Origin: Legionella sp. PATHC035
GTDB lineage: Bacteria > Pseudomonadota > Gammaproteobacteria > Legionellales > Legionellaceae
Reading direction: 5' to 3'
Length of the DNA: 64,000 nt
Assembly (NCBI RefSeq): GCF_026191115.1
Contig: NZ_JAPHOT010000001.1
Span: 868,001 to 932,000 of the forward strand
The position numbers and the translations under genes were made by a program. A model generated the notes under the pieces. That model did not search any database, was not told the origin of the DNA, and saw nothing but the letters and a program-made list of their open reading frames with translations. Shown here one piece after another: positions 26,504 through 35,497 of this stretch (position 1 is the first letter of the stretch; each line of letters opens with the position of its first letter).

Positions 26504-28198
26504 ATGAGTGACTTTTTCCAAACTCCCCCTCGTTTGGGTAATCAATATGATGAAGATCGGGTTTTAAAAACATATTTAGAATGGAAGCTTCCTCCCTCCA
26601 TGCTGACCGAAATTCAACCTGAATTGCATCACCTCGGCCAACGAGTCGTTGAAGATATTCATAAATTAGGACAAGAAGCGGAAGCAAATCCACCTCGACA
26701 TATACCCTATGATCCATGGGGAAAGCGCATTGATCACATAGAGGTTTCTCAAGCATGGAAAGAACTCGATCGAATTTCGGCGGAAGAAAAATTAATTGCC
26801 ATAGGTTATGAGCGCCAGCATGGCGCTTTATCGCGTATACATCAATTTGCCAAATTGTATTTATTTCATCCTTCATCAGCAATTTATACCTGTCCTCTCG
26901 CCATGACCGATGGTGCCGCGCGGGCATTGGAACTGTATGCTGATGAATCTTTGAAAAAACACGCGCTTTCCCATTTAATTTCTGCAGATCCCAACTACTT
27001 CTGGACTTCCGGTCAATGGATGACTGAACGTACAGGAGGCTCTGATGTCAGTGGCACATCAACCATTGCCAGACCAGATGGCAACCGATTTCGTCTTAGC
27101 GGAGTCAAATGGTTTACTTCTGCCACCACGTCCCAAATCGCCATGACCCTTGCCCGTATTGAAGGCGATCCTGAGGGAAGTAAAGGTTTAAGTTTGTTTT
27201 ACGTAGAGCTTAGGGATCAAATGGGTAGACTGAATGGAATTCGCATCAATCGCTTAAAAGACAAGTTGGGTACTCGTGCCCTACCTACTGCAGAATTAAC
27301 TCTGGATAATGCGCCTGCCTTATTGGTAGGTACAGCGGGTGATGGCGTTAAAAAAATTTCATCTTTATTTAATATTACCCGCATTTACAATGCCTGTTGT
27401 GCCGTTGGTTATATGAGACGCGCTATCGCACTGGCCCGTGATTATGCAACAAAACGTGTCGCATTTGGCCACACCTTGTCAAAGCATGTGCTCCATCTAG
27501 AAACATTGGCGAATATGCAACTGGAATTTACTGCATCGTTCCATCTGGTGTTTCATGCCATTGAACTATTGGGAAAAGACGAGTTAGGTGAAGCAACAAA
27601 AGCCGAACAGGCTGTGTTGAGGCTTTTGACCCCTCTTGCAAAACTGTATACAGCAAAACAGGCAATCGCACTGACGAGCGAAGCCTTGGAAGCTTTTGGT
27701 GGAGCCGGTTATATCGAAGATACTGGTCTACCTCAATTACTCAGAAATGCGCAAGTACTCTCTATCTGGGAAGGAACAACGAACATTCTCAGTCTTGATG
27801 CCTTGCGCGCGATACATAAAGAGAATGCAGCAGAATTTTTTCTTGACGACATGCAACAACGACTGAGTCATATCGATCATAAGGAGCTGATACAGTCTAA
27901 AGTGAACACCCAGCACACCGCACAAAAAATAAAAAACTACATCCATTCTATGCCTAAGATGAGTATTGAAGCACAACAAACTGGTGCACGACAACTTGCG
28001 TATGCATTAACACAAACTTATGCAGCCAGCCTGTTGTTGGAACATGCTCAATGGTCTTTGCAAAACAATAAGGATACTTTACCTACAATTACAGCGGTTC
28101 GCTGGTGTGAAAAAAATCTATCTGAACTGATTTCATTTTCGGAAAACTACAACAAAGAATCACAATTACTGGCGATGGATTACAATGACTTCCACTAG
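26504..28198 (+). CDS. Acyl-CoA dehydrogenase, AidB-like
   Basis: FAD enzyme of 564 residues, longer than classical acyl-CoA dehydrogenases (about 380-400) and in the range of the AidB branch. The N-terminal 150 residues carry PPRLGNQYDEDRVLKTYLEW, typical of AidB. FAD and substrate elements follow: MTERTGGSDVSGT, then VKWFTSATTS, RVAFGHTL, and EAFGGAGYIEDTGLPQLL ending in IWEGTTNI. Members oxidise branched or long acyl-CoAs or protect DNA (AidB); which applies here is not known. ATG 26504 has AAAGGA upstream. Context of lipase and FadL favours a lipid role. Confidence 0.87.
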   Translation: MSDFFQTPPRLGNQYDEDRVLKTYLEWKLPPSMLTEIQPELHHLGQRVVEDIHKLGQEAEANPPRHIPYDPWGKRIDHIEVSQAWKELDRISAEEKLIAIGYERQHGALSRIHQFAKLYLFHPSSAIYTCPLAMTDGAARALELYADESLKKHALSHLISADPNYFWTSGQWMTERTGGSDVSGTSTIARPDGNRFRLSGVKWFTSATTSQIAMTLARIEGDPEGSKGLSLFYVELRDQMGRLNGIRINRLKDKLGTRALPTAELTLDNAPALLVGTAGDGVKKISSLFNITRIYNACCAVGYMRRAIALARDYATKRVAFGHTLSKHVLHLETLANMQLEFTASFHLVFHAIELLGKDELGEATKAEQAVLRLLTPLAKLYTAKQAIALTSEALEAFGGAGYIEDTGLPQLLRNAQVLSIWEGTTNILSLDALRAIHKENAAEFFLDDMQQRLSHIDHKELIQSKVNTQHTAQKIKNYIHSMPKMSIEAQQTGARQLAYALTQTYAASLLLEHAQWSLQNNKDTLPTITAVRWCEKNLSELISFSENYNKESQLLAMDYNDFH

Positions 28199-28470
28199 AG
28201 CAGCTGCTCTTTACTCTCAGATAACTCAATCAAGCAGGTTGGAGAGCAAGCTTATGACCTTGTCTCCTATCAACAAAAAAGTGGGCCATTAGAAGGAAGT
28301 AGAAATCAAGTCGTCATGCATCATGGTGCTGCTTATTTAATCTGAATAAACAAATTCAGGCTATTTGGGCAAAAGATATTTCAGGCAACATTAAAAAAGC
28401 GGATCAACAATCGTCTCAAATAAGGGATAAAACCGCGTCTATTTACATTAGCAACAGCAGTTTTTTTTAG
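28199..28470 (+). pseudogene. Frameshifted remnant of unknown gene
   Basis: Directly after the dehydrogenase stop the same frame stays open for 48 codons (to TGA at 28343) and reads like protein (QVGEQAYDLVSYQQKSG). A second frame then carries on from about 28332 to the TAG at 28468 (NLNKQIQAIWAKDISGNIKK). Joining the two by one frameshift gives about 85 residues of protein-like composition. No family recognised and no start is evident, so this looks like the decayed tail of a lost gene. The remaining bases to 28598 hold no other feature. Confidence 0.35.
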
Positions 28471-28598
28471 ACTGGAATGATAACTAAAACACAACCTGGA
28501 CTGTGCTTTTTTATTACAAAAAAAATTCTTGCATTAAATCTTAAAGCTCTTTATTGTTTAACCCCCAATCACTAATCGAATGAAAATTAAGGGAATTT

Positions 28599-30932
28599 AT
28601 GAAAAAAGTAGGACTATTAGTTGGTTTCTTGTTTTTCTTAAATAACGGCTTTGCCAAAACGCCCATTATTGCCCCCCAACCAACTTCTTGTATTACAGGC
28701 AGCTTCAGCTCAACTGGTACAAGTAGCTGGCAAACTGTTTCATTGAAAATAACCAACAATTGCAGTCAAACTGTTGATTTTCAAAACTCGACCATTACTT
28801 TTTCTAATGGCAGCAATCTGAATACCTCTTTTTGGGGAAATTTTTCTCCCTTATCTTATCCAGTCAATACATTGCAAATTACGTCACAACCTCAAAGCGG
28901 TACCTATTTATCCTCGCTCTCATTACAATTTCCCACCTATCAAGGAGCCAACAGTAAACTTCCAAAAGGAAGTTCTTTTACCATTATTTACGGGGAACCA
29001 ACCGCAGATTACATAGCCAATAGCGTCTCTGTTTATTTAAATTCTCCAGTATCTACAGGCAATATCAATTTAATTAACGCTACAGCAAAACCCGCCAATG
29101 TAGCTCAAACTTATGCACTGGTTAATTTAACTTTAAATGGTCAAACAGTGAGCGCACAGGTTCCTTGGTCTGGACAACAACAGATATCTGGCCTCGCTGC
29201 CGGAACTTATACCGTTTCGCCTACGAATGTAACGGATAGTAATGGAGTCGTGTATCAAGGGGTAGCAAATCCTGCAAGCTTAACCGTTTCAGCAGGCACT
29301 ACTGTTTCTTCCACAATTAACTATGCTGCAATGCAAACAATAGGAAACATCAACATCAATTTAACTGCACTGCCTTCCCAATTATCGGGTTATACAGGCA
29401 ATCCAACTGTGACCTTAACCCGCATGGACACTCAAAGTGCAACCAATGCTCAAGTGAGTTGGAACACAATTAACGTAATCAGCCAGTTATCCAATGGGAT
29501 CAGCTATGCTTTCTCTACTCCAGTAATCACCTATAATGGATACAACTGTACTCCGACCTTTACACCAACATCAGCTGTTGCTGCAGTGACTGCTCCCACA
29601 GTGCAACTCACTTATAATTGCGTTCAAATAGCCCAAGACAGTATTCCCGTAACCATAACAGGAGCACCTTCGTCTCTTTCCTCCATTAATGTAACCTTTA
29701 CTCCGAGCGGCAATGGTACTCCAGTGAATGAAACCATTTCATTAAGCAACGGAACTGGAACAGCTCAAGTAAACTTAACCGATGGGATGGTTTACACTGT
29801 AAGCGCAACATCAATAAATGGTTATGCAGTCACTTATGCTCCCCAACCTTTAACTGCATCATCCTCTGCTACTGAAACCATTACTTATACTCAAAACACA
29901 ACTACCGGAGGCAGAATTATAGGTTACTTGCCTGGTTGGGAGACTCCACCATCTGCTACTGCTTTGGCCAATGCGGGTTATACTCACATCCTCGTAGCAT
30001 TTGGAGTCTTTAGTACTACCAATCCTGGCCAAATCACCTCTGCATTCGATACCGTCTCAGCAAGTTACATTCAGTCCTTGCACAATGCGGGCATTAAAGT
30101 ATTACTGTCCTTAGGTGGCGCATCATCGAGTATTGCGAATACTACGGTAGATTTTCATCAAGTATTATCAGCAGCCTCTTCACCGACAGTATTTGAACAA
30201 ACGTTCATTAGTTCCTTAGAAAACCTACTCACTCAATACCATTTTGATGGATTTGATTTTGATATTGAAAGTGGATTAAATGCGAGTGGAACTTTTAGCA
30301 ATCCTACAGGTGATATCGCTGTTTTAGCGAATATTATCAATACAATGCATGCGAATCATCCCAATTTGCTTCTTACTTTAGTACCACAAACTGCGAATAT
30401 CGCCGCTACCTCAGGTTTTGATGCAACGTGGGGTAATTATGCCTCTTTGGTGATGCAAACCCATCAATCATTAGCATGGGTCGGTATTCAAATGTATAAT
30501 GCGGGTTGTACGTATGGCATAGACCTGATTTGTTATGATCCGAACAATACCAGCAGTCCAAACGCTTCTGTGGCTATGGCCACCGATTTACTTGAAAATT
30601 GGCCTGCGGTCACCAGTTCTGGACAGCAAACTGGGTTCCAACCTTACATAAGTTATCTAACCCCTTCTCAAGTGGTATTAGGTTATCCTGCACCTAATGC
30701 ATCAGGACAAAGCGATGGCTCACCTGCAGCAGTTATTGGTACAATCAAACGAGCCATACAATGTTTACGTACTGGAGTTGCCGGCGCATCCAGTTGTGAT
30801 ACCTACATTCCACCACGGACTTATCCAGGATTTGGAGGAGTGTTTGACTGGGAAGTTATTCATGACGAAAGCAACAACTATCACTTTGCTACCAGCTTGG
30901 TTAACTGTGTAATTAATGGGAATTGTAATTAA
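28599..30932 (+). CDS. chiA: ChiA-type secreted multidomain chitinase (GH18)
   Basis: Secreted chitinase of 777 residues, close in length and plan to L. pneumophila ChiA, a type II-secreted enzyme that also helps persistence in the lung. Signal peptide residues 1-20 (LVGFLFFLNNGFA). N-terminal beta-rich domains span about 25-440: a cellulose-binding-like module (CITGSFSSTGTSSWQTVSL), then repeated Val/Thr-rich Ig-like units. The catalytic barrel starts near residue 445 with RIIGYLPGWE; the GH18 motif is FDGFDFDIE with acid/base E557. The end carries FDWEVIHD, and seven or more cysteines may form disulfides. Symbol is by similarity of architecture. Confidence 0.87.
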   Translation: MKKVGLLVGFLFFLNNGFAKTPIIAPQPTSCITGSFSSTGTSSWQTVSLKITNNCSQTVDFQNSTITFSNGSNLNTSFWGNFSPLSYPVNTLQITSQPQSGTYLSSLSLQFPTYQGANSKLPKGSSFTIIYGEPTADYIANSVSVYLNSPVSTGNINLINATAKPANVAQTYALVNLTLNGQTVSAQVPWSGQQQISGLAAGTYTVSPTNVTDSNGVVYQGVANPASLTVSAGTTVSSTINYAAMQTIGNININLTALPSQLSGYTGNPTVTLTRMDTQSATNAQVSWNTINVISQLSNGISYAFSTPVITYNGYNCTPTFTPTSAVAAVTAPTVQLTYNCVQIAQDSIPVTITGAPSSLSSINVTFTPSGNGTPVNETISLSNGTGTAQVNLTDGMVYTVSATSINGYAVTYAPQPLTASSSATETITYTQNTTTGGRIIGYLPGWETPPSATALANAGYTHILVAFGVFSTTNPGQITSAFDTVSASYIQSLHNAGIKVLLSLGGASSSIANTTVDFHQVLSAASSPTVFEQTFISSLENLLTQYHFDGFDFDIESGLNASGTFSNPTGDIAVLANIINTMHANHPNLLLTLVPQTANIAATSGFDATWGNYASLVMQTHQSLAWVGIQMYNAGCTYGIDLICYDPNNTSSPNASVAMATDLLENWPAVTSSGQQTGFQPYISYLTPSQVVLGYPAPNASGQSDGSPAAVIGTIKRAIQCLRTGVAGASSCDTYIPPRTYPGFGGVFDWEVIHDESNNYHFATSLVNCVINGNCN

Positions 30933-31002
30933 ATTAAATTTGACCATCTCCCTTGAAGGGAGGGCGATGGTGCCCATAAGGGCAGATGCGGGTAACTGAC
31001 TA

Positions 31003-31050
31003 ACCCCCTCACCCTTCTCCCACTCGTGGGAGAAGGGATTTTTTTTATTT
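31003..31050 (+). repeat. C-rich palindrome acting as probable terminator
   Basis: CCCCCTCACCC then CTTCTCCCACTCGTGGGAGAAG (8-base stem CTTCTCCC/GGGAGAAG) followed by GGATTTTTTTTATTT. Here the dispersed palindrome is followed by a T run and would end transcription of the chitinase gene just before the nickel transporter. Confidence 0.68.
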
Positions 31051-31076
31051 CGAAGTAGCAAACTAGAGAATACACC

Positions 31077-31757
31077 ATGGAAAATACCCAATTATTTTTA
31101 ATCGCAATGGCCTTTTTGCTAGGTATCCGCCATGGTTTTGATTTGGATCATCTGGCAACCATAGATTCCGTCGCGCGAATAGTCAGTGGCCGTCGCACTC
31201 TAGCAAAATTTGTAGGATTTTTATTTTCCTTCGGACATGGTTTAGTGGTCATTTTAATCAGCTTAATTATTGGCAATGGGGTTAAGCCTGTACTCGTTCC
31301 CAAATGGCTCGATGGGCTTGGCAATGGTATATCCATTACCTTTTTATTGATTTTTGGATTACTCAATCTTTGGAATATTTTCCGAGATCCAGCCCAATCG
31401 CCTTTTCCAACCAGTTTCAAAAACTATTTCTCAAAAAAATTAATCGGCAGGCAGGCTAACCCTTTTATTATCGTATTGATTGGTGCCCTCTTTGCCCTGT
31501 CCTTTGATACCGTAAGTCAAGTGGTCTTATTTTCCCTTTCTGCTCGGGCGATGGCAGGATGGTTATTCTCAGGGATGCTTGGCCTCATTTTTATGTTTGG
31601 GATGATGGTTTCAGACGGATTGAATGGATTACTTGTTTCCACTTTAATCCAACGTGCCGATTCAGTATCTCTTTTACTTTCGCGTCTGGCCGGCTTTATG
31701 ATTGCGTCATTTAGTCTGATTATTGGTATGATTAATTTTATCAAAATGTATCATTAG
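31077..31757 (+). CDS. Nickel/cobalt permease for hydrogenase
   Basis: A 226-residue inner-membrane transporter with six or so hydrophobic helices. The metal motif RHGFDLDHLATID (residues 18-30) matches the HxxxxDH signature of NiCoT-type high-affinity nickel permeases, and a second polar intramembrane motif appears in LFALSFDTVSQVVLF. It is the first gene of the hydrogenase cluster, ten bases before hypA, which fits nickel supply for the [NiFe] centre. It is shorter than classical HoxN (about 350), as in the compact hydrogenase-linked group. Selectivity for Ni over Co is inferred from the context. Confidence 0.83.
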   Translation: MENTQLFLIAMAFLLGIRHGFDLDHLATIDSVARIVSGRRTLAKFVGFLFSFGHGLVVILISLIIGNGVKPVLVPKWLDGLGNGISITFLLIFGLLNLWNIFRDPAQSPFPTSFKNYFSKKLIGRQANPFIIVLIGALFALSFDTVSQVVLFSLSARAMAGWLFSGMLGLIFMFGMMVSDGLNGLLVSTLIQRADSVSLLLSRLAGFMIASFSLIIGMINFIKMYH

Positions 31758-31766
31758 AGTCGTTCA

Positions 31767-32108
31767 ATGCATGAATTGTGGGTATGTAAAAGTATTCTTG
31801 AAATTATTAAGCAAAAAGCAGCTGCAACACAGTGTACTCGTGTAAAAAAAATCATTTTAGAGATTGGCCAGCTTGCAGCAATTGAGAAAGACGCCCTGAC
31901 TTTTGGTTTCAACGTGATTACAGAAGGAACCATCGCGGAGCATGCAGAACTTGATATCATCGAGATTCCAGGTGAAGCACTTTGCGAATCGTGTCAAAAA
32001 CGAAGTCCTTTGAAACACTTTTACGATGCTTGCCAAATTTGTGGAAGTCATGCATTAAAGGTCATTCAAGGTGAAGAATTACAAATTAAATCAATGGTGG
32101 TTGAATAA
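31767..32108 (+). CDS. hypA: Hydrogenase nickel insertion protein HypA
   Basis: A 113-residue metallochaperone that hands nickel to the hydrogenase large subunit with HypB. The N-terminal MHE (nickel-binding Met-His) is intact. The zinc domain shows CESC at about residue 73 and CQIC near residue 90, the two CxxC pairs that hold structural zinc. Length is usual. It begins ten bases after the nickel permease and ends two bases before hypB. Confidence 0.94.
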   Translation: MHELWVCKSILEIIKQKAAATQCTRVKKIILEIGQLAAIEKDALTFGFNVITEGTIAEHAELDIIEIPGEALCESCQKRSPLKHFYDACQICGSHALKVIQGEELQIKSMVVE

Positions 32109-32110
32109 AA

Positions 32111-32872
32111 ATGTGTGGAATATGCGGCTGTACTGAAGAACATAATGAAATGGAGCATCATGAACATCATCATGAATCGATGCATCACAGCCATGATGAA
32201 CATCTAATCCAGGTGGAGCAAAATATTTTAGCCAAGAACCAACAATTTGCTCGCGCCAATAAAAATTTTTTAACCGCTAAAACTGTTTTGGCCTTGAATA
32301 TTATGTCAAGCCCAGGTTCTGGTAAAACAACCCTTTTAGCAAAAACCATTCTGGATTTAAAAAATGAAGTCGATATTGCCGTTGTGGTTGGTGATCAGCA
32401 AACCAATCATGACGCAGAATTAATTAAAGCCAGTGGGGGTAATGCCTTACAAATCAATACAGGAAAAGTGTGTCATTTGGATGCGCATATGGTGGGCCAT
32501 GCCTTAGAAGATCTCCCTTTAAAAGAAAATTCACTCTTGTTTATTGAAAATATAGGCAATCTTGTTTGTCCTGCTTTATTTGACTTGGGAGAACAATTTA
32601 AAGTGGTTATTCTTTCAGTGACCGAAGGCGACAATAAACCACTAAAATATCCCGATATGTTCCGTTGTGCCGACTTAATGCTCATCACAAAAATGGACTT
32701 ACTGCCTTATGTGAATTTTGATCTGGACCAATGTATTGAGTACGCCCGTCGAATTAAGCCCTCCATTGAGACAATAACCCTCTCAACGGTGAATGGCAAT
32801 GGTTTAGAAGCCTGGTACGAATGGCTCAGGAACAAACAAATGGATACCCGTGGGAATCAATGGACCGTTTAA
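32111..32872 (+). CDS. hypB: Hydrogenase nickel GTPase HypB
   Basis: A 253-residue GTPase that drives nickel delivery. The N-terminal MCGICGC is the high-affinity nickel site, followed by a histidine-rich stretch (MEHHEHHHESMHHSHDEH, residues about 14-33) that can store nickel. The GTPase core has Walker A SSPGSGKTTLL, VGDQQTNHDAELI, and the G4 motif ITKMDLLPY. It overlaps the start of hypF by 13 bases. Confidence 0.95.
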   Translation: MCGICGCTEEHNEMEHHEHHHESMHHSHDEHLIQVEQNILAKNQQFARANKNFLTAKTVLALNIMSSPGSGKTTLLAKTILDLKNEVDIAVVVGDQQTNHDAELIKASGGNALQINTGKVCHLDAHMVGHALEDLPLKENSLLFIENIGNLVCPALFDLGEQFKVVILSVTEGDNKPLKYPDMFRCADLMLITKMDLLPYVNFDLDQCIEYARRIKPSIETITLSTVNGNGLEAWYEWLRNKQMDTRGNQWTV

Positions 32873-35082
32873 GAATAATCATTCAAGGACAAGTCCAAGG
32901 TGTTGGCTTTAGACCCTGTGTGTATCGAATCGCCAAACAACTTGCGCTCACAGGTTGGATCCAAAACAATGCTGAGGGCGTATTGATTGAAGTACAAGGG
33001 GGATTGGTCTATCAATTTATTGCTCATTTACAAGAAAATCTCCCCCCGCTTGCTAAAGTAAATCATATTCAATCTGAAACGATTCCCTTAAAACACAATG
33101 AAAAAGTCTTTGAAATTATTGAAAGTCAAAAAGGTAAAGTCAATACGCTTATTAGTCCTGATGCGAGCATTTGCACCCAATGCTTAGAGGAACTGTTTGA
33201 TCCTCAAAGTCGCTATTTCCGCTACCCTTTCTTGAATTGTACGCATTGCGGCCCCCGGTTCACCATCACGCGAAATCTTCCCTATGATCGCCATCAAACC
33301 TCGATGGATTTGTTTCCTTTATGTCGGGATTGCCAAGCAGATTACAACAATCCTGAAAACCGACGCTACCATGCCCAACCGACAGCCTGTATGCATTGTG
33401 GTCCTCAACTTTCATTACCCGTGGAGGCGATTGCCCAATGTATTACACAAGGCGACATCATTGCCCTCAAAGGTTTAGGCGGATATCAACTCATTTGTGA
33501 TGCGCGTAATGAAGAAGCAGTAGCCAAGCTGCGCATCAGAAAGCACCGGGACGAGAAACCTTTTGCCCTCATGGTCGCCAACAGCTTGAGTGCGGAACGG
33601 CTTGTCACAATGAATCAGCAAGAACGTGATTTATTAGAGAGTATTGCGCGTCCCATTGTATTACTGAAAAAAAATGATGTATTGAATACGTACAGTCCTG
33701 CAATTGCTCCAGGATTGAATACCTTGGGAATTATGCTTCCATATACTCCATTACATTATTTACTGTTCAATGCTCTTGCTGGAAATAAAAACGGTTGTGC
33801 ATGGTTGAATGAGTATCACAATGCCATATTAGTAATTACCAGTGCCAACTTAGGCGGCGACCCCCTCATTATTGAAGACGATAGTGCCGAGCAGCAACTC
33901 AATCACATCGCCGATAAAATAATTTCCTATAACCGCCGAATTATCACTCGTGCCGATGACTCGGTGCTTCGCGTAGTAAGTCATGGGCCTTTATTTATTC
34001 GTCGTTCTCGAGGTTTTGTTCCAACTCCCATCCAGCTCTCGCATGAAATTCCACCCACTTTGGCAGTAGGCGGACATTTAAAAAATACCTTCTGTATTAC
34101 TCGTGGTGATGAAGCATTTGTTTCTCAACATATTGGCAGTTTAAACAATAAAGCAACTATTGAGTTCTTTCATGAATCATTAAAGCATTTGCTGCGTTTT
34201 CTCGATGTAACCCCAGAACGAATTGCTCATGATTTACACCCTGATTTTTATACCACCCATTTTGCCCAACATTATGGAGTTCCTACGTTTGCTATTCAAC
34301 ATCATCATGCGCATTTAGCCTCAGTCATAGCCGAGTACGGGGTGAAACAAAAGGCCTTAGGACTTGCGCTTGATGGTTATGGATACGGTATCCATGGTGA
34401 AGCTTGGGGGGGAGAACTTTTTCTATTAGAACATTCAACCTGTACTCGGTTGGGATCTTTTTTACCTCTTTTACAACCCGGTGGAGAAATTGCAGCACGG
34501 GAGCCCTGGCGAATGGCAGCCAGCGTTTTGCATCATTTAGGCCGCAGCGATGAAATAAGCGAACGATTTTCAAATCATCCCCAAGCGCACATTATCCATC
34601 AACTGCTGAATAAAAGAATAAATAGCCCGAGCACAAGCAGTTGTGGCCGCTTGTTTGATGCAGTAAGTGCGTTATTGGGAATTCAATTGATTTCGCACTA
34701 TGAAGGTCAGGCTGCAATGCGTTTAGAAAGCATGGTCACTCAAGTACAAATACTCACCAATGGATGGCAAATAAACGAGGGATTTTTTGATATGATGCCT
34801 ACCCTAAACGTATTAGCTAATCGATGTGAGCCGAGAACTGGTGCGAATCTTTTTCATGGAACACTCATTGCTGGTCTTGCAGCATGGATTAAGGGAATCT
34901 GTCGAGAAAGAAAAATTGATGTGGTAATATTAAGCGGAGGTTGTTTTTTAAATCCAATATTAGCCGAAGGATTAATCACCACGTTAAGTGAATCAGATAT
35001 CACCTCTTTTTTACCACGTGTTCTTCCACCCAATGATGGAGGAATTTCCCTCGGACAAGCGTGGATTGCTGGGAATTTATAA
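32860..35082 (+). CDS. hypF: Carbamoyltransferase HypF
   Basis: A 740-residue enzyme that uses carbamoyl phosphate and ATP to load HypE, the first step of cyanide-ligand synthesis. Domains in order: acylphosphatase-like (VQGVGFRPCVYRIA), two zinc-finger pairs (CTQCLEEL with CTHCGPR; CRDCQADY with CMHCGPQ), a YrdC-like domain (KGLGGYQLICDARN), and a Kae1-like C-terminal domain (HHHAHLASVIAE, LALDGYGYG). ATG 32860 starts MDRLRIII directly at the acylphosphatase strand; an ATG at 32821 would add 13 unneeded residues. Confidence 0.94.
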   Translation: MDRLRIIIQGQVQGVGFRPCVYRIAKQLALTGWIQNNAEGVLIEVQGGLVYQFIAHLQENLPPLAKVNHIQSETIPLKHNEKVFEIIESQKGKVNTLISPDASICTQCLEELFDPQSRYFRYPFLNCTHCGPRFTITRNLPYDRHQTSMDLFPLCRDCQADYNNPENRRYHAQPTACMHCGPQLSLPVEAIAQCITQGDIIALKGLGGYQLICDARNEEAVAKLRIRKHRDEKPFALMVANSLSAERLVTMNQQERDLLESIARPIVLLKKNDVLNTYSPAIAPGLNTLGIMLPYTPLHYLLFNALAGNKNGCAWLNEYHNAILVITSANLGGDPLIIEDDSAEQQLNHIADKIISYNRRIITRADDSVLRVVSHGPLFIRRSRGFVPTPIQLSHEIPPTLAVGGHLKNTFCITRGDEAFVSQHIGSLNNKATIEFFHESLKHLLRFLDVTPERIAHDLHPDFYTTHFAQHYGVPTFAIQHHHAHLASVIAEYGVKQKALGLALDGYGYGIHGEAWGGELFLLEHSTCTRLGSFLPLLQPGGEIAAREPWRMAASVLHHLGRSDEISERFSNHPQAHIIHQLLNKRINSPSTSSCGRLFDAVSALLGIQLISHYEGQAAMRLESMVTQVQILTNGWQINEGFFDMMPTLNVLANRCEPRTGANLFHGTLIAGLAAWIKGICRERKIDVVILSGGCFLNPILAEGLITTLSESDITSFLPRVLPPNDGGISLGQAWIAGNL

Positions 35083-35123
35083 CCCGAACAGGGCTCTAAG
35101 AGCTTTTCCCTTTCCTTTATCCT

Positions 35124-35204
35124 CGTCATCTCGAACGTAGCCAGGGATCTCCATCGGAAACACGCTGCCACAGCAAGGGAGCCCTGGCAACGCTCGGGAT
35201 GACG
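35124..35204. repeat. Intergenic inverted repeat inside hyp operon
   Basis: Arms of 23 bases (35124-35146 and 35182-35204) begin CGTCATCTCGAACG and end CGCTCGGGATGACG, with a few mismatches and a 35-base middle. A common type of gammaproteobacterial REP-like element. It separates hypF from hypC, the only sizeable gap in the maturation gene run. Confidence 0.65.
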
Positions 35205-35269
35205 AAGCTTGGGGAGAAGCTGCCCACCGGGAAGATGAAGGTTAAGATATTATAAAAAAAGGATAAATT

Positions 35270-35497
35270 ATGTGTTTGGCGTTACCTGCACGAATTACTC
35301 AAATTCTTGATGATGACAAAGTTCTAGTGAATATAGGTGGCATCACTAAAGAAATCTCAACTGCATTATTAGACAAAGTCGTTCTAGGAGATTATGTCAT
35401 TATTCATGTTGGCTACGCTTTAACACGGCTCGATGAGCAGGAAGCTCAGAACACTTTAAATTTATTTGCGCAAATGGCGAAGGATGAATCCTTATGA
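35270..35497 (+). CDS. hypC: Hydrogenase maturation chaperone HypC
   Basis: A 75-residue chaperone that carries the Fe(CN)2CO unit with HypD and contacts the large subunit. The invariant N-terminus MCLALPARI, with the metal-contacting Cys2, is present, followed by the beta-barrel core VLVNIGGITKEIS and VLGDYVIIHVGYAL. AAAGGA ribosome site. The end overlaps hypD by four bases. Confidence 0.95.
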   Translation: MCLALPARITQILDDDKVLVNIGGITKEISTALLDKVVLGDYVIIHVGYALTRLDEQEAQNTLNLFAQMAKDESL

